Shown here piece after piece: positions 36,352 to 45,229 of a stretch of DNA of 64,000 nt; position 1 is the stretch's first letter, and every line of letters begins with the position of its first letter. A program made the position numbers and the translations under genes. The notes beneath the pieces were generated by a model. That model saw only the letters and a program-made list of their open reading frames with translations, did no database searches and was not told the origin of the DNA. The stretch is from assembly GCF_003182155.1 (NCBI RefSeq), contig NZ_QGTG01000006.1:248001-312000 (forward strand), in the 5' to 3' direction. This DNA is from Chitinophaga sp. S165. Lineage in GTDB: Bacteria; Bacteroidota; Bacteroidia; Chitinophagales; Chitinophagaceae.

Positions 36352-37749
36352 ATGAACAGCACCTACACAGATCTCGTTAACCAGACCTTCGAGTTTCCTC
36401 AGGAAGGATTTGATGTTCAGGATAGCTACCTGGAGTTTAATGGGGTGAATATCAAGGCTTTGATAGACAAGTATGGGACACCTTTCAAGCTGACTTATCT
36501 GCCCAAGATCGGGATGCAGATAAATAAGGCCAAAAAAATGTTCCAGGATGCAATTAAGAAGAACAGGTACGACGGAAACTACTACTATTGTTATTGCACC
36601 AAAAGTTCGCACTTCTCCTTTATAATGGAGGAAACGCTGAAGCACAATATTCACATTGAGACTTCCTTTGCGTATGATATTGATATCATTACCAAATTAT
36701 ATGAAAGGAAGAAGATCAACAAGGACACGTTCGTAATATGCAATGGTTACAAAACAAAGCCATATACTAAAGCGATCGCCCGTTTGATCAACTCCGGCTT
36801 CCGTAACGTTATACCGGTACTGGATAACACAGAGGAGCTGGAAGATTATAAGAAATTCGTCCGTTCAAAGGATAAGGTGAAACTGGGGCTGCGTATTGCA
36901 GCAGAAGAGGAACCTACCTTTGACTTTTATACGTCCAGATTAGGTATCCGTTCCCGCGATGTGCTGGAGTTCTATGTGGACAAGTTGAAGGGAAATGACA
37001 GATTTGAGCTGAAAATGCTCCATTTCTTCATGAACAAGGGGATCAAAGATGACATCTATTACTGGAGCCAGTTTAACCGTGTGTTGAACCTGTACTGTCA
37101 GTTAAAGAAGATCTGCCCCGAACTGGATAGTATTAATATAGGCGGTGGATTCCCGATCAAGCATTCCCTGGGCTTCGATTACGATTACAACTACATTGTA
37201 AATGAGATCGTTGCCAATATCAAGAGTGTTTGTAAGAAGAACAAGGTACCCGTACCAGACATCTATACAGAGTTCGGTTCCTTTACTGTCGGTGAAAGCG
37301 GAGCTGTGATCTACAGCGTGGTAGGAGAGAAGATGCAGAACGACAGGGAAAACTGGTATATGATCGATAGTTCTTTCATTACGACACTGCCGGATACCTG
37401 GGGGATAGGTGAGAAGTTCCTGATGCTGCCCATTAACAAATGGGACCAGGAATACCAGGAGGTACACCTCGGAGGGCTGACTTGTGACGGTTATGACTTT
37501 TACACTTCTGAAGAACACATAAATGCGGTATTCCTGCCAAAGCTGGCCGGAGAAGAGCCTCTCTACATCGGCTTCTTCCATACGGGAGCATACCAGGATC
37601 AGTTAAGCGGTTATGGCGGTATCAAACACTGCCTGATCCCTTCACCCAAGCATGTGATCATAGGATATGACAAAAACGGGCAACTGAAAGACTGGCTGTA
37701 TGCCAAGGAACAGACCGCCCAGAGTATGTTAAAGATTTTGGGTTATTAA
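36352..37749 (+). CDS. speA: Arginine decarboxylase-like PLP enzyme (fold type III)
   Basis: The 465-residue product belongs to the alanine-racemase-fold decarboxylases. The likely PLP lysine is Lys84 in YCTKSSHF, and the phosphate-binding glycine loop is NIGGGFPIKHS near residue 265. In Bacteroidota proteins of this length are usually annotated as arginine decarboxylase, making agmatine for polyamine synthesis. It is shorter than E. coli SpeA (about 660 residues), so another basic amino acid or diaminopimelate-like substrate is possible. It is monocistronic with its own promoter and terminator. Confidence 0.8.
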   Translation: MNSTYTDLVNQTFEFPQEGFDVQDSYLEFNGVNIKALIDKYGTPFKLTYLPKIGMQINKAKKMFQDAIKKNRYDGNYYYCYCTKSSHFSFIMEETLKHNIHIETSFAYDIDIITKLYERKKINKDTFVICNGYKTKPYTKAIARLINSGFRNVIPVLDNTEELEDYKKFVRSKDKVKLGLRIAAEEEPTFDFYTSRLGIRSRDVLEFYVDKLKGNDRFELKMLHFFMNKGIKDDIYYWSQFNRVLNLYCQLKKICPELDSINIGGGFPIKHSLGFDYDYNYIVNEIVANIKSVCKKNKVPVPDIYTEFGSFTVGESGAVIYSVVGEKMQNDRENWYMIDSSFITTLPDTWGIGEKFLMLPINKWDQEYQEVHLGGLTCDGYDFYTSEEHINAVFLPKLAGEEPLYIGFFHTGAYQDQLSGYGGIKHCLIPSPKHVIIGYDKNGQLKDWLYAKEQTAQSMLKILGY

Positions 37750-37773
37750 AAAAATGGGTTAGTAATCCACTGA

Positions 37774-37809
37774 AACACCCCGCGATTTCTCGCGGGGTTT
37801 ATTTTTTTA
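37774..37809 (+). terminator. Terminator of the arginine-decarboxylase-like gene
   Basis: An 8-bp GC-rich stem (CCCCGCGA / TCGCGGGG) is followed by TTTATTTTTTT. Confidence 0.92.
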
Positions 37810-37837
37810 GCCATTTTGGCCCACCCTTCAAAGCGAG

Positions 37838-37903
37838 ATGCGTCGTGTATGCGCCGTATATACGTCGTGTATGAAGCATGTATAAAGCATGTATAAAGCG
37901 TAC
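37838..37903. repeat. Six tandem 11-bp units
   Basis: Six consecutive 11-bp units in exact register: ATGCGTCGTGT, ATGCGCCGTAT, ATACGTCGTGT, ATGAAGCATGT, ATAAAGCATGT, ATAAAGCGTAC. ATAAAGCATGT differs by one base from ATAAAGCTTGT in the array at 63.1 kb. The array lies in the 540-bp gap between two convergent genes. Confidence 0.75.
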
Positions 37904-37998
37904 TACATACCGGCATTAACAAATCTCAATATGACTCCGTAGGGGTTCCCTTGTTTGTAGCCCGGATTGTAAACCCCGGGGAAACATGACAATCCCCC

Positions 37999-38030
37999 AA
38001 AAAAAAATTGCCCGGGGATTTATCCCGGGC
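37999..38030 (-). terminator. Orphan terminator on the minus strand
   Basis: A GC-rich hairpin (GCCCGGG / CCCGGGC with extra pairs) is followed on the minus strand by about nine T residues. It lies 260 bp past the nearest minus-strand stop codon, so it may end a separate small transcript. Confidence 0.8.
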
Positions 38031-38169
38031 ATAAAATTCCATGGCATAGGCGTACCATCAAAAAGCATATAGGAAAATAAGACTGTAAAATGAAAGGGAT
38101 AAAAGGTTGTGGTGTATAGGGAAAAAGAGAATCAGCTGGTGTATAGGGAGAATAGGACCCTGTTTGTTT
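38000..38169 (-). ncRNA. Candidate small RNA of about 170 nt
   Basis: The call rests on a promoter-like sequence (38176-38206) and a strong terminator (37999-38030) on the same strand with no credible open reading frame between them. The predicted RNA starts near 38169. It is pyrimidine-rich, contains CCCTATACACCA twice 33 nt apart, and has a small hairpin (ATGGTA / TGCCAT) before the terminator. I do not recognise a known family; the length would fit a 6S-like RNA, but I cannot see the required long rod. It could instead be the 3' untranslated part of the upstream gene's transcript. Confidence 0.3.
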
Positions 38170-38175
38170 ACATAA

Positions 38176-38206
38176 CAAAGGTAAGGTGGTTCTGAAAGGT
38201 GGGAAA
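38176..38206 (-). promoter_or_regulatory. Putative promoter of the candidate small RNA
   Basis: On the minus strand TTTC, a 19-bp spacer and TACCTTTG (38176-38183) match the Bacteroidota consensus with one mismatch. It points away from the 7-TM gene and towards the orphan terminator. Confidence 0.45.
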
Positions 38207-38289
38207 TACCCGAAAGTTGTAATTTTTTAAACGGTTAATCACCATATCTGCAAACCACTCACACGGATGTGTACCCGACGGACTTAGCC

Positions 38290-39129
38290 TTAATTTTCCG
38301 GCTGATGGTTACTGTCCAGGTAGCTGATCGCGCTCTCACACTGTTTTTCTATCTCTATCAGGCAAGCCTCCAGCAGTTCTTTGTTGCCATCAAGGTATTT
38401 TGACTTCCCTGAACGGGAGAGGCCTTTAAGAATGATGAACTGTTTGGTCAGGTGCTGGCTTAACAGTGAGGAATGCTGTTTCTGTTTCTGAATGGTGCGT
38501 TCGTGCTCCGATATAAAAATGTTCCTGTAATGTCCCCCTAGTACCCTGATTAAGAATATTATATAGAAACCGGCAAGCACCGGTGTAAAGATTAAGCTTT
38601 GTTCAGAAGTGAAGCCGGGCACAACATAAGTGGTGATATTATTCACCTTTATCCATGCAACCAGGCTGAGATAACCGCATAGTAGTCCGCCAAGCGCAAG
38701 CGTAGCTGCAATATTTGTTGCGATGTAGCAGAACAGGATGCTCAATACCCATATCATAGAATACCGCAGTGAAAGATCCTGGCTATTTAGAAAAGAGCAG
38801 GCTGCAGGAATGAGGAAAGTCACAAAGGCTGCAATGATACTGACTGTTTTGACAGGTACTCCTTTTCTGACCAGTATAAGACAACCTCCCAGTGAAAAAA
38901 GGAAAGCGCCGATAAGTAACAGTTCCGTTGTATTATGTGTATATAGTCCGATAAGTGATTCCGGTATCAGGAGGAGCAGGTGAAAGAACAGATAATCGAA
39001 TAATAACCGCGCATTACATCTCTCTCTTGAATCGGTACTAATGTGTAAAGCATTGCCAATCACAGCCTCCTGAGTGTTGTGGTAGATTTTAACTGCCAGT
39101 ATATATATTCTTTTAATCAGCTGCGGCAT
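38290..39129 (-). CDS. Predicted membrane protein with C-terminal cytoplasmic helix
   Basis: The 279-residue product has a basic N-terminus, about six or seven membrane helices between residues 45 and 205, and a C-terminal polar helical region of about 75 residues with coiled-coil character. The layout resembles the sensor half of a membrane histidine kinase or regulator (7TM type) without any kinase domain. I do not recognise a named family. It has no partner gene and no clear promoter. Confidence 0.7.
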   Translation of the reverse strand: MPQLIKRIYILAVKIYHNTQEAVIGNALHISTDSRERCNARLLFDYLFFHLLLLIPESLIGLYTHNTTELLLIGAFLFSLGGCLILVRKGVPVKTVSIIAAFVTFLIPAACSFLNSQDLSLRYSMIWVLSILFCYIATNIAATLALGGLLCGYLSLVAWIKVNNITTYVVPGFTSEQSLIFTPVLAGFYIIFLIRVLGGHYRNIFISEHERTIQKQKQHSSLLSQHLTKQFIILKGLSRSGKSKYLDGNKELLEACLIEIEKQCESAISYLDSNHQPEN

Positions 39130-39224
39130 AGCCCATATAGTTGTATGGCAAATTATCTTATAAAAACAGTTTAGTTCTTAAACGTTTGTGTGAATTATTT
39201 AGGAATTTGCTAAACGGGCTAAAA

Positions 39225-39254
39225 TAAAAAAGCCCCTCCCGGTAAGGGAGGGGC
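39225..39254 (-). terminator. Terminator of hsp20
   Basis: A 10-bp stem (GGCCCCTCCC / GGGAGGGGCT) is followed by six T residues on the minus strand. Confidence 0.93.
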
Positions 39255-39278
39255 CATCACACTTATTCAACCTTTCTC

Positions 39279-39734
39279 TTATTCTACTACGATCACTTTA
39301 GCAGGATCCTGCACATTTTCTTTCTTCGCTAACTGTAATTTCAGGACGCCATTTTCATACTTAGCCTGGATCTTTCCAGCATCCACTTGTTCATTCAGGG
39401 TAAAAGAGCGTTTGAATGAACGGAAGCTGAACTCCCTGCGTAATTGTTTCTGGTTCTCATCTTTGCTTTCAGCTGCTTTTTCTGCACTGATAGTCAGGGT
39501 CTTGTTTTCAAGATTGATCTTAAAGTCTTCTTTAGATAATCCGGGAACAAGCAAGTCTACCTGGTAGGCATCTTTACTTTCTGTGATATTCACTGGGGGA
39601 TAGGCGCCGTAGAAGTCATGTGTATGGAAATCGTCTTTCCATGCTTTGTTAAAACCGGCGTTGTTAAAGATTTCTTCTACTAAACCGCCAAATGATTTTA
39701 CTGCTGGTGCCTGATTGAATTTTACGAAAGTCAT
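39279..39734 (-). CDS. Small heat-shock protein, Hsp20/alpha-crystallin family
   Basis: The 151-residue product binds unfolding proteins without ATP. It shows the alpha-crystallin domain from about residue 45: PPVNITESKDAYQVDLLVPGL in pieces (AYQVDLLVPGLSKEDF), the central RREFSFRSFKRSFTL and the C-terminal ENGVLKLQLAKKE. It lacks the classic IxI tail; it ends KVIVVE. It diverges from a bacilliredoxin gene, with an inverted repeat between the two. Confidence 0.95.
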   Translation of the reverse strand: MTFVKFNQAPAVKSFGGLVEEIFNNAGFNKAWKDDFHTHDFYGAYPPVNITESKDAYQVDLLVPGLSKEDFKINLENKTLTISAEKAAESKDENQKQLRREFSFRSFKRSFTLNEQVDAGKIQAKYENGVLKLQLAKKENVQDPAKVIVVE

Positions 39735-39847
39735 GTTTTATAAATTTTAAGAGTTTGTGTTAAAAATTTGTACGAAAGGAAATATGCAAACGGAATACCA
39801 GGGCATTAAACCTGCTATTTTGCTATAATATGGCTTAATGTATCGGA

Positions 39848-39885
39848 CTTTATGTCTGTTGTCGATGGTTTGATGTGACATAAAG
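39848..39885. promoter_or_regulatory. Inverted repeat between hsp20 and bacilliredoxin
   Basis: A perfect 9-bp inverted repeat CTTTATGTC / GACATAAAG with a 20-bp spacer lies in the divergent gap, about 113 bp from the hsp20 start and 80 bp from the bacilliredoxin start. No T run follows, so an operator is more likely than a terminator. Confidence 0.4.
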
Positions 39886-39900
39886 ACATATTCATTCATG

Positions 39901-39932
39901 TTTTTCTATTTATCAGCTTATGATTAACTTTG
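39901..39932 (+). promoter_or_regulatory. Putative promoter of the bacilliredoxin gene
   Basis: TTTT (39901-39904), a 20-bp spacer and TAACTTTG (39925-39932) fit the consensus with one mismatch in the -33 box. Confidence 0.5.
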
Positions 39933-39965
39933 TGTAAACTATCGAACAAAAAAAATTGTAGTTAT

Positions 39966-40379
39966 ATGTATCCAGCAGAACTTGTAATGCCAATGAAGGC
40001 AGAGTTGACAGATAATGGTTTTGAAGAATTGCTGTCACCAGAAAAAGTAGATGAGATCTTAAAGAAAGAAGGAACTACGCTCGTAATGATCAATTCCGTT
40101 TGTGGTTGCTCTGCAGGTACTGCACGTCCGGGCGTTTTATTAGCTGTGGCACACAGTGAGAAAAAGCCGGACAGATTAACGACCAGCTTTGCAGGATTTG
40201 ATATGGCGGCTGTACAGCAGATCCGTTCTCACCTGTTACCTTACCCTCCGTCTTCTCCCGCAATCGCTTTATTTAAAGATGGTCAGCTGGTACACTTCAT
40301 CGAGCGTCATATGATCGAAGGTCGTCCTGCACAAATGATCGCAGCCAACCTGGTTGACGCATTTGAGCAATACTGCTAA
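39966..40379 (+). CDS. BrxA/BrxB-family bacilliredoxin
   Basis: The 137-residue product belongs to the YphP/BrxA family, which in Firmicutes removes bacillithiol from protein cysteines. It opens with MYPAELVMPMKAEL and carries the CGC redox motif at residues 46-48 (NSVCGCSAG). Some Bacteroidota also make bacillithiol, so the role may be conserved. The ATG at 39966 is chosen because it gives the family N-terminus; a TTG 12 codons upstream overlaps the -7 box. Confidence 0.93.
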   Translation: MYPAELVMPMKAELTDNGFEELLSPEKVDEILKKEGTTLVMINSVCGCSAGTARPGVLLAVAHSEKKPDRLTTSFAGFDMAAVQQIRSHLLPYPPSSPAIALFKDGQLVHFIERHMIEGRPAQMIAANLVDAFEQYC

Positions 40380-40555
40380 CATGCCATCCGGATCATAGTT
40401 CTTTTTTCTGTTGTTATGATATTGTTTACACAATAGAAAAAGGAATTATGATTTGGAATTTGTGATTTTTACAGCTTACTTTGGTGGTTTGATTTTCCGT
40501 TTGACTAATTCGGCTTTGTTCATAGGAAATTTCAGATCACCAATTTTTTTTGGCT

Positions 40556-41854
40556 ATGTATCCTAATTTATATTACGCATTCCAGGACCTTTTCGGCTTA
40601 GACATCCCTGTACTCAAACTTCTGCAGACATTCGGCTTTTTTGTGGCCATCGCTTTTCTCGCGGCTGCTTACGTATTAACAAGTGAGTTAAAAAGAAGGG
40701 AAAAATTAGGTTGGCTTAAAGGTGTGTCCGAAACAACCGTAACAGGTAAACCCCTTAACATGACGGAAGTACTGGTTCAGGGGCTGCTGGGCTTTGTATT
40801 AGGATACAAGATATTAGGGTTGATTGTTGACAAAGGTGAAGCCATAGCTGACCCTCAGTCATATATATTGTCCCTCAAAGGAAACCTGTTAGGAGGTATT
40901 ATATTAGGTGGGCTCTTTGGTTACCTGAAATACAGCTCCGCTAAAAAACAGGAACTTCCAAAGCCGAAGGAAGAAACAATTATGATCATGCCGCACCAGC
41001 GGGTGCCCGATTTTACAGTAATGGCAGCCGTAGCCGGTTTACTGGGCGCTAAGATCTTTCATAACCTGGAGAACTGGGGCGAATTTGTACAAGACCCTAT
41101 CGGTGCATTATTATCATTTAGTGGTCTTACCTTCTACGGAGGATTGATCCTTGCAGCCATCGTTATTATACGTTACGCAGCTAAAAAAGGTATCAACATC
41201 TGGCACCTGATAGACAGCGCCGCTCCCGCATTAATGCTTGCTTATGGAGTAGGACGTATGGGGTGCCACTTTTCTGGAGATGGCGACTGGGGTATTTATA
41301 ATAGTGCCTACGTGACCGATGCTGCAGGTAAAATACACGCCGCAGATCCTTCTAAATTCCAGGAAGTAGTAAAAGGAAGTGAACAATTTTTTATCAGGCA
41401 GTATTCCAGCCTGGAACATATACCGCATGCACCGTTTACAAAACCCGGCGGACTAAGTTTCCTGCCCGATTGGTTCTTTGCCTACGGTTATCCTCATAAC
41501 GTCATCAACGAAGGAGTACAAATGGCAGGTTGCACAGGCAAATATTGTAGTGTATTGCCTGTAGCCGTTTATCCTACCGCCCTGTACGAGATCATCGTTT
41601 GTCTCTTGTTGTTCGCCGCTTTATGGGCCCTGCGTAAAAAGATCACCGTACCCGGTGTTATTTTTGGCGTATATCTCATCATGAACGGATTGGAACGTTT
41701 CTTCATCGAAAAGATCAGGGTAAACACCAAATACGACATCTTCGGATTTCATCCTACACAAGCAGAAATAATATCCTCTTTAATGATTATAGGTGGCGCC
41801 GCATTAATATGGTATTGCCGTAAAATAAACAAAGCAGCAAAACCAGCCATCTGA
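40556..41854 (+). CDS. lgt: Prolipoprotein diacylglyceryl transferase (long form)
   Basis: Lgt attaches diacylglycerol to the lipobox cysteine of prelipoproteins, the first step in maturing the many lipoproteins seen in this window. The 432-residue product is a polytopic membrane protein longer than the 290-residue E. coli form. It has the Lgt signature region AYGVGRMGCHFSGDGDWG and the C-terminal NGLERFFIEKIRVN. An insertion of about 80 residues after the signature region is soluble. The ATG at 40556 is preferred over a TTG two codons upstream. A hemerythrin gene follows after 2 bp. Confidence 0.92.
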   Translation: MYPNLYYAFQDLFGLDIPVLKLLQTFGFFVAIAFLAAAYVLTSELKRREKLGWLKGVSETTVTGKPLNMTEVLVQGLLGFVLGYKILGLIVDKGEAIADPQSYILSLKGNLLGGIILGGLFGYLKYSSAKKQELPKPKEETIMIMPHQRVPDFTVMAAVAGLLGAKIFHNLENWGEFVQDPIGALLSFSGLTFYGGLILAAIVIIRYAAKKGINIWHLIDSAAPALMLAYGVGRMGCHFSGDGDWGIYNSAYVTDAAGKIHAADPSKFQEVVKGSEQFFIRQYSSLEHIPHAPFTKPGGLSFLPDWFFAYGYPHNVINEGVQMAGCTGKYCSVLPVAVYPTALYEIIVCLLLFAALWALRKKITVPGVIFGVYLIMNGLERFFIEKIRVNTKYDIFGFHPTQAEIISSLMIIGGAALIWYCRKINKAAKPAI

Positions 41855-41856
41855 TC

Positions 41857-42282
41857 ATGCAACGTCACCCGGTCCTGATACCCTTGTCACAAGAGCACCA
41901 GCGCTTGTTGTTCGTATGCCGTTATCTTAAAAATGATGCAGCAGCATACGAGGGATTTCCTTTGGAAACCAATGCCAAACTTGCTTACATCGTAAAAGTC
42001 TTCCAGGAAGTAATGGTGCCGCACATCCAGAAAGAAGAATATCTTTTTGAAATATGTGCCGGCCGTAATCCGGAAATAGATAGTATAATTAAAGAACTGG
42101 AGCGGGAGCACCAGCAGATCTCCCGCATGTATAGCGCTCTTACCGAAAATACCGGTATGATTGAAGCAATGGACTTACTGGCCAGAAGCCTGGAAGCACA
42201 TATAAGAAAAGAAGAACGGGTATTTTTTGAGAAGATACAAACCAAACTTCCTGACGTACTTGAATCCATAAGCTGGACCTGA
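41857..42282 (+). CDS. Hemerythrin-domain protein
   Basis: The 141-residue all-helical product carries the spaced ligands of a hemerythrin di-iron site: His14, His56 with Glu60, His85 and His115 with Glu119. Hemerythrin-like proteins bind oxygen or nitric oxide, or sense iron and redox state. Starting 2 bp after the lgt stop codon, it must be co-transcribed with lgt, though a functional link is not obvious. A terminator follows. Confidence 0.9.
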   Translation: MQRHPVLIPLSQEHQRLLFVCRYLKNDAAAYEGFPLETNAKLAYIVKVFQEVMVPHIQKEEYLFEICAGRNPEIDSIIKELEREHQQISRMYSALTENTGMIEAMDLLARSLEAHIRKEERVFFEKIQTKLPDVLESISWT

Positions 42283-42304
42283 GTCCGCTAACTTTATAAT
42301 TGTC

Positions 42305-42339
42305 AAGGCATTGCTATATTTCCGGCAGTGCCTTTTTTT
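42305..42339 (+). terminator. Terminator of lgt-hemerythrin
   Basis: A stem (AAGGCATTGC / GCAGTGCCTT, one mismatch) is followed by seven T residues. Confidence 0.88.
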
Positions 42340-42580
42340 ATGGTCCTCGATTCTGTAACGAATTCCCGGCGTGATCGTCTTTATAAAAAAATTCCTGTCT
42401 CCTTATTAAACTTTTGCCAATCATCACTGCCAGGTTACCGTTTGTGTAAAACTATGTACTATGCAATGCAAACTACCTACCTTTACACTGTAGTTGTTAA
42501 AGAAAGGTTCTTGATCAAGGAAAGTTCTATAACAACAAAAAATTGACCAGAAGCTAATAATACATTTAAATCCTCCTTAT

Positions 42581-45043
42581 ATGAAATCAACTACTACATT
42601 GTTGGCCTCTTTTGTACTCATGTGTAGCGTTACAACCATTCATGCACAAACTATAGAGACCGCCAAAATCTCCGGGCGGGTAATGCAAACCGGGAACAAA
42701 CCTGTTGAATTTGCCACCATCACTTTGCTGAAAGCAAAAGATTCCTCCCTCGTTAAAGGGGCTATTGCCGACTTAAATGGTCGTTATGAATTTGAACAGA
42801 TCAAACAAGGTAAATATCTGATCGCAGCCGCTTATGTTGGTATGTCAAAAGCATACAGCAAACCTTTTGAAGTAAAAGGAACTACACCGATCTCAATGGA
42901 AACACTTTCACTGGCAGCAGATGCTAAGAACCTGAAAGAGGTGAACGTGACTGCAAAAAAGCCGTTCATTGAGCAAAGGGCCGATAAAATGATCGTGAAT
43001 GTTGAAAACAGCATCATCGGCGCCGGTGGTACCGCTATGGAAGTACTGGAAAAATCACCAGGCGTTTCAATAGATAAAGACGATAATATTAACCTGAAGG
43101 GTAAGAGTGGTGTCGTTATCATGATTGATGGCAAGCTTACCAATATGAGTTCCCAGGACGTTGCCCAGCTGCTGAAAAGTATGCCCAGTAGCAATATTGA
43201 GCAAATTGAACTGATCACCAATCCTTCCGCCAAATATGATGCAGCGGGCAACGCCGGGATCATCAACATTAAATTGAAGAAAAATAGAACAGTAGGTACC
43301 AACGGTAATGCCTCTATATTCGGCGCTTACGGCCTCACACCAAAATGGGGCGGTTCACTGAACCTGAATCATCGCAACGAAAAGTTCAATCTCTTCGGAT
43401 CTTATAACTATAACCGTCGCGAAAACGAACAGCATCTTGGCCTGTACCGTACCGGCACTACCGATGGAAAGTTTAATGTATTCGATCAGCAGAATGTAAG
43501 AGACAGGGTATCCGATTACCATGGCGCCAAAGTAGGTATGGACTATTTCATCAACAAGAATAATACTATCGGTGTGATGGTAGATGCAGGTTTCAGAACT
43601 TCAAATGAAGACGGGGACGCCATCACTAAAATAGGAGGCAGGGAAACAGTTGACTCCACATTAAAAACAGGTACATACAATGAAGGGACCTGGAGAAGAT
43701 GGGCTTATAACGTGAATTACAGAGCCATCCTCGATACAACCGGCAGAGAGTTTAACGTTGACCTGGATTATGCACGTAATACAGAAAAATCAGGTACAGA
43801 TATTTACTCTACCATATGGGATGCTATCGGCAAAGACTACAGACACGGCGATACTTCACGTAACAATCAGCCTAGTACCATCGACATAAAAACGATCAAA
43901 GCCGATTATGTACATCCTTTACGCAACCAGGCTAAATTCGAAGCAGGCTTTAAACTGAGTTTTGTAAAAACTGATAACGATGCAAGATTTGATTCCCTGC
44001 GTAACGGTAACTGGGTATATGACAAAAACCGCTCAAACCACTTCCTGTATAAAGAGAACGTAAATGCAGCGTACATCAACTTCCAGAAACAATTCAAAAA
44101 GGTGAACGTACAGTTAGGTTTACGTGCTGAACAGAGTAATGTAGAAGGTAATTCTATCACTATCAACCAGGTTACAGATACCAGTTATTTTAACCTCTTC
44201 CCGAGTGTATTTGTTAGCTATGATGCGACGAAAAACCACCAGTTCGGGATCTCTTACAGCCGCCGTCTGCAAAGACCTGACTATGGTGATCTGAATCCTT
44301 TCGAATTCTATCTGGACAGGTATACCGTGGCAGCAGGTAACCCTTATCTGAAGCCATCCTACGCCAACAACATCGAACTGACACATACGTTCAAACACTT
44401 TCTGACCACTTCAGTAGGCTATACACATACAAAAGATAAGATCACGCAGATCGTGGAATCAGAAAAAGATGTGGTGACAGGCGATACATTGAGCATCCGT
44501 TATAAATACCTGAACGTTGCCTCATCTGATGTCGTGAACCTGAACATCTCCCTTCCGGTGACCATCACCAAATGGTGGAGCAGCTTCACTTACCTGTCAG
44601 CTTATTATAACAAGTACCAGACTATCGTGGATGCCCAGTCAGTGAGTATCTCCAGTGGTGGATTCATGGGGCGTACACAGCAGACCTTTACCTTACCTGC
44701 AGGTATCAGTGCTGAACTGAGCGTATTCTATCTCTCTCCGCAGATCGCTGATGAAGGCCTGTTCAGAATGAAAGCAATGAAAGCAGTTGATCTGGGCGTG
44801 TCCAAACAGATCCTGAATAAAAAAGGAAGCATCAAGATCAACGTAAATGACATTTTTAATATACAGAGCTTCCGCGGAAGTTTTGAAAATGCAGGCCGCT
44901 ACACCGGTGTAACCAGCAAATGGGAAACCCAGCAGGTGAGGGTCACTTTCAACTACCGTTTCGGAAATACCAGCGTAAAAGCAGCGCGCACCCGTAAAAC
45001 CGGTCTCGAAGATGAACAGAGCCGTGTGAAGAACGGGAACTAA
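42581..45043 (+). CDS. Outer-membrane beta-barrel receptor with carboxypeptidase-like N-domain
   Basis: The 820-residue product has a signal peptide (residues 1-23), a carboxypeptidase-regulatory-like beta domain (SGRVMQTGNKPVEFATITLLKAK in two pieces), a plug-like region (AMEVLEKSPGVSIDKDDNI and VVIMIDGKL) and a long beta-barrel ending in VRVTFNYRFGN. It fits the outer-membrane beta-barrel family PF14905 within the TonB-receptor-like proteins. No SusD-like partner is adjacent, so it is not a standard polysaccharide-utilisation pair. The substrate is unknown. A terminator separates it from the ECF sigma operon. Confidence 0.9.
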   Translation: MKSTTTLLASFVLMCSVTTIHAQTIETAKISGRVMQTGNKPVEFATITLLKAKDSSLVKGAIADLNGRYEFEQIKQGKYLIAAAYVGMSKAYSKPFEVKGTTPISMETLSLAADAKNLKEVNVTAKKPFIEQRADKMIVNVENSIIGAGGTAMEVLEKSPGVSIDKDDNINLKGKSGVVIMIDGKLTNMSSQDVAQLLKSMPSSNIEQIELITNPSAKYDAAGNAGIINIKLKKNRTVGTNGNASIFGAYGLTPKWGGSLNLNHRNEKFNLFGSYNYNRRENEQHLGLYRTGTTDGKFNVFDQQNVRDRVSDYHGAKVGMDYFINKNNTIGVMVDAGFRTSNEDGDAITKIGGRETVDSTLKTGTYNEGTWRRWAYNVNYRAILDTTGREFNVDLDYARNTEKSGTDIYSTIWDAIGKDYRHGDTSRNNQPSTIDIKTIKADYVHPLRNQAKFEAGFKLSFVKTDNDARFDSLRNGNWVYDKNRSNHFLYKENVNAAYINFQKQFKKVNVQLGLRAEQSNVEGNSITINQVTDTSYFNLFPSVFVSYDATKNHQFGISYSRRLQRPDYGDLNPFEFYLDRYTVAAGNPYLKPSYANNIELTHTFKHFLTTSVGYTHTKDKITQIVESEKDVVTGDTLSIRYKYLNVASSDVVNLNISLPVTITKWWSSFTYLSAYYNKYQTIVDAQSVSISSGGFMGRTQQTFTLPAGISAELSVFYLSPQIADEGLFRMKAMKAVDLGVSKQILNKKGSIKINVNDIFNIQSFRGSFENAGRYTGVTSKWETQQVRVTFNYRFGNTSVKAARTRKTGLEDEQSRVKNGN

Positions 45044-45079
45044 TATGACCTGTTTTTAGGTATATATAAGGATGGAAAT

Positions 45080-45114
45080 GGACGTGGCTTAGTCTTAGGC
45101 CGCGTCCTTTCTTA
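45080..45114 (+). terminator. Terminator of the beta-barrel receptor gene
   Basis: A 9-bp stem (GGACGTGGC / GCCGCGTCC with one wobble) is followed by TTTCTT. Confidence 0.75.
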
Positions 45115-45198
45115 AATTTGTTAATTATTGATAGTTAGTGATTTGTGATGTTTGTGATGCCTTTTTCCCCTGTTTCTCCCAAAATAATCTCCATTTCG

Positions 45199-45224
45199 TG
45201 CAACCTTTTTCTGAAATAATGTCT
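45199..45224 (+). promoter_or_regulatory. ECF-type promoter of the sigma operon
   Basis: TGCAACC (45199-45205) and GTCT (45221-45224) are 15 bp apart, the layout of ECF sigma promoters (AACC-type -35 and GTCT-type -10). The sigma gene's ATG starts 5 bp later, which fits autoregulation with a leaderless transcript. Confidence 0.6.
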
Positions 45225-45229
45225 TTATA

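Noticed and set aside
37930..38073. A 48-codon minus-strand frame through the orphan terminator
   Set aside because: It reads through a strong hairpin and T run, and its composition follows the hairpin arms, so it is unlikely to be translated.
42581..45043. SusC/SusD polysaccharide-utilisation locus
   Set aside because: The receptor has no SusD-like partner or glycosidase next to it and fits the PF14905 barrel type instead.
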